Part shown: positions 26,565-34,538 of the stretch, piece after piece | Numbering within the stretch: the stretch's first letter is position 1 | How the letters are laid out: each line of letters begins with the position of its first letter | DNA from: Mayfieldus sp963740555 | Lineage (GTDB): Bacteria; Actinomycetota; Thermoleophilia; Solirubrobacterales; 70-9 | NCBI GenBank assembly: GCA_963740555.1 | Contig: CAVUES010000012.1 | Span: 186,001 to 250,000 of the forward strand | Direction: 5' to 3' | Length of the DNA: 64,000 bases | Made by a program: the position numbers and the translations under genes | The notes under the pieces: model-generated | The model's database searches: none | The model's input: the letters and a program-made list of their open reading frames with translations, nothing else | Told to the model about the DNA's origin: nothing

Positions 26565-26591
26565 CCAACCGGGCCCTTGCGGCCCGGTTGG
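26565..26591 (+). terminator. Intrinsic terminator after the basic protein gene
   Basis: Perfect 11-bp stem CCAACCGGGCC / GGCCCGGTTGG with a 5-nt loop, about 93 bp after the stop, followed by TATTTGTGG. It may also serve the opposing membrane-protein gene that ends at 26619. Confidence 0.75.
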
Positions 26592-26618
26592 TATTTGTGG
26601 GCACGAGGCTCGAGTCGG

Positions 26619-27569
26619 CTACGACGGAAGCTGCGGAGCGTGCGGCATGGCACCCTCGCCCGGTTGCTGGCGCGACGGCCGCACGACCAGCGCCCAGACC
26701 AGGCAGAGCACCGTGACGATCCCGAGGATCAGCGGCCAGCCGGAGAGGTCTCCGCCGCTGGCGGTTATGACCGTAAAGGCGAAGGCGCCGAACAAGCCGA
26801 CGAAGGCGGAGCCTCCGTGACGCTGCCAGGCGGCGAAGGCGAGCAATCCGATCGTGACCACGATCAGGACGAGGGTCCAGCCGTCCTTGCCGGGAATGCC
26901 GCTGAGGCCACCGAAGACAGTGGCGATCACCTCCTGCCCGTTGCCCAACACAGCGCCGCCGATCAGGGACAGGCCCCCGACCGCGACCAATTGCTTGGCG
27001 TGGACGAGGCGGGCCGCCCATATCGTCCTCGCAAGGAGCAGGAAGATCAGGCCCTCGAGCAGGGCGATGTCGCGGTAGCTGGCGAGCCGGGCGTGCTCGT
27101 CCGCCCAGTTGACGGCGGTGAGCGCGGCGCCGGCGAGCGCCACCGACGCGAGGATGGTCGCCCCAGGTGAGTCGAACCGAACGCTGATCGCGGTGGCGCA
27201 GACGCCGGTGAGGACGAGGACCCAGGTCGCGGTGCCGGTCCCGGGGTGCGCCTTACCCAGCACCTTGATCAGCAGCAGGATGCTCGCCGCGAGCAGCGGG
27301 ATCGCGACCAGCAGACAGGCGGTCTGCCAGGGAGCAATGCGACCATCGTGGGCGGTGCCAATGGAGTTGCCACCCGCAGCCGGCGCGAGAGTGAGGGCGA
27401 ACAGCAGCGCGCAGGGCAGCGCGACCAGGAGCAGCAGTGGAAAGTCAGCCCACGAGTCCTGCACGCGGCTGTAGGCAACCGCGACGCCGATGCCGAGCGC
27501 CGTTGCGGCAACGGCAAGCGACAGATCTCCCTCCGGCTGAGCGCGAAGTCGCGACGCGAGCTCGTTCAC
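26619..27569 (-). CDS. Polytopic membrane protein, function unknown
   Basis: A 316-residue protein with about ten hydrophobic helices and little soluble domain. Examples are VAATALGIGVAVAY, FPLLLLVALPCALLFALTLA, LLVAIPLLAASILLLIKVLG and WPLILGIVTVLCLVWALVV. It ends in a short polar tail (RPSRQQPGEGAMPHAPQLPS). No transporter or enzyme motif is recognised. It is isolated: convergent with the basic protein gene and divergent from the secreted repeat proteins, with 127 bp between starts. Confidence 0.72.
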   Translation of the reverse strand: MNELASRLRAQPEGDLSLAVAATALGIGVAVAYSRVQDSWADFPLLLLVALPCALLFALTLAPAAGGNSIGTAHDGRIAPWQTACLLVAIPLLAASILLLIKVLGKAHPGTGTATWVLVLTGVCATAISVRFDSPGATILASVALAGAALTAVNWADEHARLASYRDIALLEGLIFLLLARTIWAARLVHAKQLVAVGGLSLIGGAVLGNGQEVIATVFGGLSGIPGKDGWTLVLIVVTIGLLAFAAWQRHGGSAFVGLFGAFAFTVITASGGDLSGWPLILGIVTVLCLVWALVVRPSRQQPGEGAMPHAPQLPS

Positions 27570-27696
27570 AGCAACCTCCCTCGTTGGTCCGCGAAGAAGC
27601 TACGCCGGGCGGCGGACGGGCAGTGACTGAGCAACAAGACCGATGCGCGAGGGTTAGATTCGACGGCACGCGGATGTCAACGGAAAGGGAGACCGA

Positions 27697-28239
27697 ATGA
27701 AGCAGCCCGCGACGAAGCGCCCCTCGCCCGCGCTTGTGTTGAGCATGATCACGCTGTTCGTGGCGATCACCAGCACCGCAGGCGCGCTTCCGGGGCGGCA
27801 CCGGGTGGTGAAGGGCGACATCGCGAAAGGCGCCGTCACATCACGAGCGCTCGCTCGAGGAGCTGTGAAAGCACGAGCGATCGCCCCGCGAGCCGTGACG
27901 AGAAAGAAGCTGGCCAAGGACGCTGTGGCCGAGGGGAAGCTTGCGCGGTTCTCGGTTGGTGCGTTTGCTCTAGGGGACACGACCACGGTGTCTGCGCCTA
28001 TTCCGGACACCGATGCAATCCCCGATAACTCAACGTGGACAACCTCACCGACGGTAGCTGCGATCTGCCCAATCGGCAGCACTTTGCTGGGCGGCGGCGT
28101 CTCGATAGCCGACGGCTCCGCAATCCATCAGGCCGCGGTCCAGACCTCCGCTCCAAGCACCGACCGCTGGCTCGGAGCCATAGCCACCAACACAGGCGGC
28201 GCGGCGCCAGGACAGGTCTACGCGATCTGCCTGCTCTAG
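27697..28239 (+). CDS. Exported 'GAVTS'-repeat protein, paralogue 1
   Basis: A 180-residue protein with a signal/anchor (SPALVLSMITLFVAITSTAG). An irregular repeat of about 5-10 residues follows: VVKGDIAKGAVTSRALARGA, VKARAIAPRAV, TRKKLAKDAV, AEGKLA. This pattern recurs widely in Thermoleophilia. The C-terminal half has two cysteines (AAICPIGST ... YAICLL) and GGGVSIADG. The role is unknown, probably at the cell surface. It is followed 9 bp later by a paralogue of exactly the same length. Confidence 0.8.
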   Translation: MKQPATKRPSPALVLSMITLFVAITSTAGALPGRHRVVKGDIAKGAVTSRALARGAVKARAIAPRAVTRKKLAKDAVAEGKLARFSVGAFALGDTTTVSAPIPDTDAIPDNSTWTTSPTVAAICPIGSTLLGGGVSIADGSAIHQAAVQTSAPSTDRWLGAIATNTGGAAPGQVYAICLL

Positions 28240-28248
28240 GGAATCCGA

Positions 28249-28791
28249 ATGAGCAAGCTGAAGAACTACCGCCCGACGGCACCGATTGTGATCAACCTGA
28301 TCGCGCTGTTCATCGCTCTCGGAGGCCATGCGATGGCGCTGTCAGGCAAGGGCCGGGTCCACCGAGACGACTTCGCCCCCGGTGCCATCACCGCTCGTGC
28401 CCTTGCGCCGGGCATCGTCACCACCGCCAAGTTCGGGGCGCACGCCGTCACCGACGTCGGGCTGGCCAATCATTCGGTCGCCGGCCGCTCGATCGCCCCC
28501 GGGTCCGTGCGCGGAACCAAGCTCACGGCGACGCTTGGGATCCCGGCAACGGTGCCCGATGCAGACCCGATTGAGGATTCCCATTGGACCAGCTCCGGCG
28601 CGACCGCCTCGTGCCCCGCCGATACCAGGTTGCTGAACGGCGGCATGAGCATCCGAGACAGCAGCTTCCACAAGGCCTTCATCGAGTCGATCTTTCCGAG
28701 TCCCAGCAGCGCTGCGACCTGGGTCGGCACGATTTCGACCGACACCGCCGGCGCCTCGCCCGGTCAGCTGTTTGCCCTCTGCCTGCGTTGA
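28249..28791 (+). CDS. Exported 'GAVTS'-repeat protein, paralogue 2
   Basis: A 180-residue tandem paralogue of the preceding protein. Signal/anchor: APIVINLIALFIALGGHAMA. Repeat region: VHRDDFAPGAITARALAPGI, VTTAKFGAHAV, TDVGLANHSV, AGRSIAPGSV. The C-terminal domain again has two cysteines (TASCPADTRLLNGGMSI ... FALCLR), a GGGVSI/NGGMSI block and a similar ASPGQLFALC ending. The two genes are co-directional with 9 bp between them and clearly arose by duplication. Function unknown. Confidence 0.8.
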   Translation: MSKLKNYRPTAPIVINLIALFIALGGHAMALSGKGRVHRDDFAPGAITARALAPGIVTTAKFGAHAVTDVGLANHSVAGRSIAPGSVRGTKLTATLGIPATVPDADPIEDSHWTSSGATASCPADTRLLNGGMSIRDSSFHKAFIESIFPSPSSAATWVGTISTDTAGASPGQLFALCLR

Positions 28792-28807
28792 GCCTTCTCG
28801 TCTGCCG

Positions 28808-30370
28808 CTATCGGCCCGGAGCGTGACCGATGACCTTGATCCTCTTGGGCCGCGACGCGCCCCCCTTATACGGGTAGCCGTTCTGCTCGGGCACGAGAGC
28901 GCGCATCCGGTAGCTCGTCGTTATGTACGTGGCGCTGAATCGATAGCGGGTGAGGTAGCGGCCTTTGGGGCCAGTTCTTGCCTTGGAGAACGTCTTCCAT
29001 CGCTTGGTATGCGGGTAGCGGGCCTGGAGGATCACGACTCGGTCTTCGTTTGAGGGGCCGGGGATCGACCCGTACAGGCGCAACGAATCGCCGTTGGTCG
29101 CCCTGTGCTTAGGCGATAGGCGGAGCTTTGGCCGCAGCCGTGAGAAGAACTCGGCACGCCGCTCGAGCTGGTGGCGGTTGAACCGATAGCCGACCTCAAG
29201 CTGACGGTTAGGGCCCGGCGCGACGCCATACCGGTAGCGGCCGTCGGCGTCCGTTTTCACGGTTCCGGCGTCATCCAGACCCTGGCCTGCGATCCCCTCC
29301 CTCATGCAGAGGGTGGCATGGGTGACCGGATTCCCTGAGTTGTCGGTCAACTGACCGGTCAATAAAGCGCCGTCCCCGGCACCCACATCCACCTCGTTGC
29401 TCTTGCTGCGCGGGAAGACCGCGCTGAGGTTGGCGCCCCCGGGAACCCCCGAAGGAGTGCACGAATTGTCGACGCGGACAAATTGCCGGGCAGTGCAGGT
29501 GATGTTCGCCGGCGCCCCGTAGTCGGCGGCGCAGGCCTGCACGGCGTTCTCGCCGTCATGGAAGGGCGACTGCTGTGTGTCGAGGTCGAAATGCGCCGCA
29601 GCCGAGAGCTGACAAGGCTGCATGGCCTGGATCGCACCGCCCGGGCAGCCGAAGCTCTGGCTCTGCGCGACCTGATCGTTGACCATTACATAGGCCTGGG
29701 TTAGTCCCGCCCCAGTGTCGGTCGCGGCGATATCGACGAACCCTGTCCCCCGTTGGACCGTACCGTCCAATAGCGCACCGGACACCCTCACCGCTGGCGC
29801 TACGTCGTCGGACATCGTGAACGTGAAATCGCGGACGTAGATGCCTGCCTGGAGGCTGCCATTGCAGCCACCTGCCGCAACGCAGGTCAAGAACGACGTC
29901 ACCGAGGTGAAATAGCCCGAGAAGGCCCCGAGCCCGTGCCAGGCGCCGCCTCCGTTTCTCCAGGCGCCTAATGAGGTCGCCCCAGCTGCGCCGAACGCGA
30001 AAACCGCCGGGTCATAGCCGTCTCCCTCCGCGCCTCGCTGAAACAGGTTCACGTTGCTGAAGTGGGTGCCGGCGGGAACGGAGATCGTCCAACTGGCCCG
30101 AGTCTGGTTCGGTGTCCAGTAATTCACCGGCAGGGCGATCTCCAAACCGTTGCCGCCGGCTCCGCAATCGGCCCCTACCAAGGCCATTGCGTGGGTCTGC
30201 TGGTACTGGGCCTGGGAATAGCCTCCGCCGTCGCCAGCGCAGTCGTAGGCCTTGTATGCGCCAGCGAAGCTCTTGCTCGCCAGCGGGCCGGCGAGGAGCA
30301 CCGCGGCAACAAGGGCAGTGAGCGCGAAGGCGCGGAAAGCCGCTCGACGGTTGAGCGTCGCTCGCCTCAC
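28808..30370 (-). CDS. Large secreted protein with Ig/regulatory-like beta domains
   Basis: A 520-residue exported protein. The signal is FRAFALTALVAAVLLAGPLA, cleavage near SFAGAY. About 40-200 is a lectin-like beta domain (WTISVPAGTHFSNVNLFQRG). About 210-320 is a cysteine-rich beta region. About 345-400 looks like a carboxypeptidase-regulatory/peptidase-associated fold (LTGQLTDNSGNPVTHATLCM; VKTDADGRYRYGVAPGPNRQ). The end is a basic beta domain (RPKLRLSPKHR...). No catalytic motif is seen. GTG at 30370 overlaps the sigma-factor stop by 4 bp, so it is co-translated with the regulator. Confidence 0.8.
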   Translation of the reverse strand: MRRATLNRRAAFRAFALTALVAAVLLAGPLASKSFAGAYKAYDCAGDGGGYSQAQYQQTHAMALVGADCGAGGNGLEIALPVNYWTPNQTRASWTISVPAGTHFSNVNLFQRGAEGDGYDPAVFAFGAAGATSLGAWRNGGGAWHGLGAFSGYFTSVTSFLTCVAAGGCNGSLQAGIYVRDFTFTMSDDVAPAVRVSGALLDGTVQRGTGFVDIAATDTGAGLTQAYVMVNDQVAQSQSFGCPGGAIQAMQPCQLSAAAHFDLDTQQSPFHDGENAVQACAADYGAPANITCTARQFVRVDNSCTPSGVPGGANLSAVFPRSKSNEVDVGAGDGALLTGQLTDNSGNPVTHATLCMREGIAGQGLDDAGTVKTDADGRYRYGVAPGPNRQLEVGYRFNRHQLERRAEFFSRLRPKLRLSPKHRATNGDSLRLYGSIPGPSNEDRVVILQARYPHTKRWKTFSKARTGPKGRYLTRYRFSATYITTSYRMRALVPEQNGYPYKGGASRPKRIKVIGHAPGR

Positions 30371-31677
30371 GGTCCGAACTCACTCCCCCCACCGCCTGCG
30401 GCACCCCCAGAATCTCCCCCGGCGCCGGAACCTCCACCAAACTCTCCTGCGCTGGTCGACCGAGAGACGGTCGGCTCTGCTGAGACCTCGGGACTGAACT
30501 CGGAGGTCACCGGTGGCGGAGGCGCGGGTGGCAAGGGTGGTGCGGGCGGCGGAGCATTGTCTGGGCTCGTGGGCTCCGGGTCGGGGGGAGGCTGCGGCGC
30601 CGGGTCGACGATTGTCGGTGCCGTCTCGGTGGAAACGTGAGCCTGGGAATGGTGCGCCGCGCGCTCGAGAAATCCGCCGCCATGCGATCCAACGTGGACG
30701 GGAGGGACCACCCCTGCGGCGACGCAGGCCGCCGCTCCCCCGGCTGTGCCGACGCAAGCGGTGAGGATCTTGGCGGCGAGGGCCATCCCGCTCCCCCGTG
30801 TCCCGCCCGCAGCTGTGAGCTGGCCGACCGCGGCTTCCGCCGCGCCGGTTCGACCGGGAATTCGCGAATGCGCCGCCCCGACCAGATCGTGGAGGCGGTC
30901 GCTAAGGGAGCGCGAAACTGGCAACACGGGTGCGAGGGCAGCAGCAGCGCGCGGAGCTGCGCGGTAGGAACGAACTTTGGCCCGGCAGTGGCTGCATTCC
31001 TTTAGGTGCGTAAGCAGTTGCGCGGTGAGTGGCGCGCCCAGCTCGCCATCCACGAATGTCGACAGCGTCGGCGCCAGCTCCTCGCAGCGCCGTCCCTCGT
31101 CGATGCTGTCGAGCACCGCGCGGAAACGTTGCCTTCCTTCCGCAAGACACCGATTGACCTTCGTGTAGCTCCAGCCGGTGAGCTCACCAATCTCCGCGTA
31201 CGAGTAACCCTCGGCCAGCAAGGTCAACGCCCGGAGCTCCTGCGGCTTCAGAGCCTTCAGTGCTTCACGCGCTCTGCCGATCCGCTCGCGGCGCTCGGCC
31301 GCGTCCGCTGGCCCGTCCTTCTCGGACGGAATCAGCTGGACCCAATCGGCGTCTTCGTCGCGACCGATCGCGGTCGGAGTTCCGAGGCTGCGCTCACGAC
31401 TTCGTCGTACCGCCAGAGCCTCGTGCTTGGTCACGGTTTGCATCCAGCGGATCAGGTCCTGTTGGTCCGACGTGGGGGCTTTCGTGAGCAGGATCTCGAA
31501 GGCACGTTGCAGCGCGTCTTCAGCGTCGTCCGAGCAAAGCGAATAGCGCCGCGCGGTTCGTCGCAAGGCGCGCTCGTTGCGACGAATCAGCTTGATCGCG
31601 GCACGCTTGCGCGAAGCCAGCGATGGCTCGTGGGTTCGACCCACGTCAACGGCTCGAAGGGACTCCCTATCTCCCAT
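30367..31677 (-). CDS. ECF sigma factor fused to a zinc-binding anti-sigma-like, membrane-spanning tail
   Basis: A 436-residue protein. Region sigma2 spans about 20-100 (SDDAEDALQRAFEILL, IRWMQTVTKHEALAVRR). Region sigma4 spans about 130-190 (LKPQELRALTLLAEGYSYAE, IGELTGWSYTKVNRCLAEGR). A zinc anti-sigma-type motif follows (C198; H224-x3-C228-x2-C231, HLKECSHCRAK), then a hydrophobic helix at 299-325 and a Pro/Gly/Ser-rich C-terminal tail presumably outside the cell. Such sigma/anti-sigma fusions are known in a few actinobacterial ECF groups. ATG at 31677 is chosen; the frame is open further upstream. Transcription presumably includes the coupled secreted-protein gene. The 245 bp upstream contain nothing else recognised. 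Confidence 0.85.
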   Translation of the reverse strand: MGDRESLRAVDVGRTHEPSLASRKRAAIKLIRRNERALRRTARRYSLCSDDAEDALQRAFEILLTKAPTSDQQDLIRWMQTVTKHEALAVRRSRERSLGTPTAIGRDEDADWVQLIPSEKDGPADAAERRERIGRAREALKALKPQELRALTLLAEGYSYAEIGELTGWSYTKVNRCLAEGRQRFRAVLDSIDEGRRCEELAPTLSTFVDGELGAPLTAQLLTHLKECSHCRAKVRSYRAAPRAAAALAPVLPVSRSLSDRLHDLVGAAHSRIPGRTGAAEAAVGQLTAAGGTRGSGMALAAKILTACVGTAGGAAACVAAGVVPPVHVGSHGGGFLERAAHHSQAHVSTETAPTIVDPAPQPPPDPEPTSPDNAPPPAPPLPPAPPPPVTSEFSPEVSAEPTVSRSTSAGEFGGGSGAGGDSGGAAGGGGSEFGP

Positions 31678-31922
31678 TTTCCGACTACCTGTTTGCCGGA
31701 GGCGGAGTGCCGCCAAAGGCCTGGCCGCCTCGCATTTGTGATCCTTGCCGCTAAGGACGTGAGCTGCGCCGGTTCTCCCCGGAGCCTGTTCGCAAATTGC
31801 GTTAACTACGTGTTCGACGGCCTCGGAAACTGAAAGGAGTTGACCGACTTTGGGCTGAATGCATCCTGGCTTCGGTTGCTCAACTACCATCGCCGCTGAG
31901 CGATGAAAGGAAGATCTAATCC

Positions 31923-34347
31923 ATGACCACCTGCGTCGTCACCGGTGGCGCCGGCTTTCTCGGCTCGCACCTCTGCGAGGCGCTGCTCGAGCGCGGGCAC
32001 CGGGTGATCTGCGTCGACAACCTCGAGACCGGGTCGCTCGACAACATCGCCCACATCCGCGACGAGCGCTTCACCTTCGCCAACCACGACATCACCGAGC
32101 ACGTGCAGATCTCAGAGCCGGTCGACTTCGTCTACCACCTCGCCTCGCCGGCGAGCCCGATCGACTACCAGCGCCTGCCCCTGCACACGCTCAAGGTCGG
32201 CTCCTACGGCACCCACCACATGCTCGGGGTGGCGAAGTTCAAGCGCGCCCGCTTTCTGATCTCCTCGACCTCCGAGGTCTACGGAGACCCCGAGATCCAT
32301 CCCCAGTCGGAGGACTACTGGGGAAACGTCAACCCGATCGGGCCGCGCGGCGTCTATGACGAGGCGAAGCGCTACGCCGAGGCGCTCGTGATGGCCTACC
32401 ACCGCCAGCAGGGCGTCGACACCTGCATCGCGCGGATCTTCAACTCCGTTCTCGCCGATGAGCAGATCCTCTACGACGACGGCCGGGAGCTACGGCGCGA
32501 GACCGCGGCGCAGCTTGCGGCTCGACTCGCGACCTATGCCATGGCCGGTGGGTATGCGCCCTACAGTCGCGCCCCGCGCACGGTTGGCGTGGCGCTGATG
32601 GAACCGGGCGAAGTCTCTCCGGGTGTTGAGTTCCCGCTCACGCAATTCAGCGTTTCCGCTTTCGGTGAGGGTGGACAGATCCGTTCCGCGGAGCCGAGCG
32701 CTTTCATCGGCCATCCCACCGAGCAGCGCTGCTACGAAGTCCGAACCCGCTATGGGCGGTCAGTCAGGGTGACGGGCGACCACTCGCTGTTCGTCGAGGG
32801 CGCCGATGGTGAGCCGACGGCGAAACCGGTGATCGATCTCGAGATCGGCGAGCGGGTGGCACTTGCCCGGCGTGTGGAAGTTCCGGAACGGGACCGCCGG
32901 CTTGTCTCGATGATCGAGGTCTGGCGCTGGGCCGAGGAGGACCCGTGGGCACTGACGGCCGAGGCCCCCGGCCTGGGTGAGCAGGCGTGGCAGCGGCGCA
33001 ACGACCTCTTCGGCCTGCTGGTCTCCAAGCGGCGCAACGACGGGCCGAACTGGCGAAATGGCGCCTGGACGAAGATCATCCGCATGCGTCAGTCCGACCG
33101 CGTTCCGCTGCCGGCGTTGTGGCGGATCGGAGAGGCGGTGCCCGAGGATGCCCTCGTGCGGATGCGCGTTGCGGGGCGGAGCTCGCCGATGCCGGCGACG
33201 ATTGAGATCACCGATGAGCTGCTTTGGTTGCTCGGGCTTTACGTCGCCGAGGGCTGCATGCAGAAGCGGCCCGACGACGAGTTCATAACGATCAGTGGCG
33301 ACCCCAAGTTGCTCGAACGAGCCGCCGAGGCGGTGCGGTGTGCCTTTGGCCTACACGTGACCTGGAGCAAGTCGAATGACTCCCGCTCAGCGGCGATCTT
33401 CGTGCATTCGAAGTTGCTCGTCCGGCTGCTCGAATTCCTCGGCTTCGCGGACAACCGCAAGCGAATCCCAGGCTGGATCCTTGGTATGCCACTGCATCGC
33501 CTCAAGTGGTTCCTCGAGGGATACCGCGAGGGCGACGGTGTCCACTCCGGACGCAAGCTCGAGGCGGCCGTTCTCCATGAGTTCTCGACTGTTCACGATG
33601 AGCTGAAGGACGATTTGATCGTCGCCTTCGCCCGCTTCGGGTTGCTGCCCAGCGTCGGGAGATACGAGACGACGTTCAAAAAGCGGACCGGAGATCGGCG
33701 CTACCCGTTTTGGCGGCTGACACTCTCCAACATCAAGCCTTGGAGTCCGCTCGACTGGGACCACGGCGTCGAACAGAAGCTCAATGCTCGCGTCCATGGC
33801 GACCTGGTGTGGGCCGCCATCACGGCGATCGAGGAGGTGCCCGCGACCGAGCTTGTCTACGACTTCTCCGTTCCTGGATGTTGAGAACTTCTGGGCCGGA
33901 GGCGGATTTGCCTGCCATAACACCTATGGCCCCCGCATGCGCCCCCACGACGGGCGCGCGATCCCGACCTTCCTGCGCCAGGCGCTCCAGGACAAGCCGC
34001 TGACCGTATTCGGCGACGGCAGCCAGACGCGCTCCTTCTGTTACGTCGAGGACGAGATCCGCGGGCTGATCGCGCTCGCCGAGTCCGACGTCCACCTGCC
34101 GGTCAACATCGGCAACCCCGACGAGTACACGCTGCTGGAGCTGGCGAAGGCCGTGCTCGAGGTCTCGGGCTCGCGCTCGGAGATCATCTTCGAGGCGCTG
34201 CCCGTCGACGACCCCAAGGTGCGCCAGCCCGACATCTCCCGCGCCCGCGACCTTCTGGGCTGGGAGCCGCAGGTGGACCTGCGCGAGGGGCTGAAGCGGA
34301 CGATCGATCTGGCCGGCGTCGAGCGCCTAGTCGGCGCCCCGAATTAG
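31923..34347 (+). CDS. UDP-glucuronate-decarboxylase-like SDR, interrupted by an intein; one frame break
   Basis: Extended SDR of nucleotide-sugar metabolism. The exteins total 315 residues: 174 before the intein (VTGGAGFLGSHLCEALLERG Rossmann motif; STSEVYG; Y145-x3-K149 in GVYDEAKRYAE; IARIFN) and 141 after it (TYGPRMRPHDGRAIP; KPLTVFGDGSQTRSFCYVED). This matches UDP-xylose synthase-type enzymes that convert UDP-glucuronate to UDP-xylose; other NDP-sugar SDRs are possible. The intein sits inside the conserved RIFN/TYGPRM motif. A single extra base near 33876 stops the frame at 33884, just before the intein's C-terminal splice site. The total (3n+1) would give an 807-residue precursor. Confidence 0.87.
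32445..33921 (+). mobile_element. Intein with LAGLIDADG homing endonuclease
   Basis: A 492-residue intein (after removing one extra base) beginning with Ser1 (SVLADEQILYDDGRE) and ending FACHN before extein Thr. Block B is VRVTGDHSLF (the TxxH motif) at about 107-115. The two LAGLIDADG helices are LLGLYVAEG (262-270) and FLEGYREGDG (356-365). The C-terminal splicing block is VYDFSVP - VENFWAGGGFACHN with the penultimate His and terminal Asn. The frame break at 33876-33877 (CCTGGATGTTGAG, expected CCTGATGTTGAG) falls between these last two parts. If real, it would abolish splicing and host function. Confidence 0.9.
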
Positions 34348-34538
34348 CCTCGAATCAACCCAATAAGCGGGCTTTTTGGGCGGTTTCGTCCGCTATTCCC
34401 CACTAGACTTGCCGAGATTGGGGTGGAGGCGCTCCGTCATCCGTTGAGGCTGTCGGTGCGCAGATCCAGGCGGCATTCACAAACTAAGCGCAACTAACTG
34501 GCTTTCTGCGACTCTTGAACAAGCGCCAGGCGTAACCC

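Noticed and set aside
31678..31922. tRNA or small RNA in the gap between the sigma factor and the sugar decarboxylase
   Set aside because: No cloverleaf, T-loop GGTTCGA context or terminator was found.
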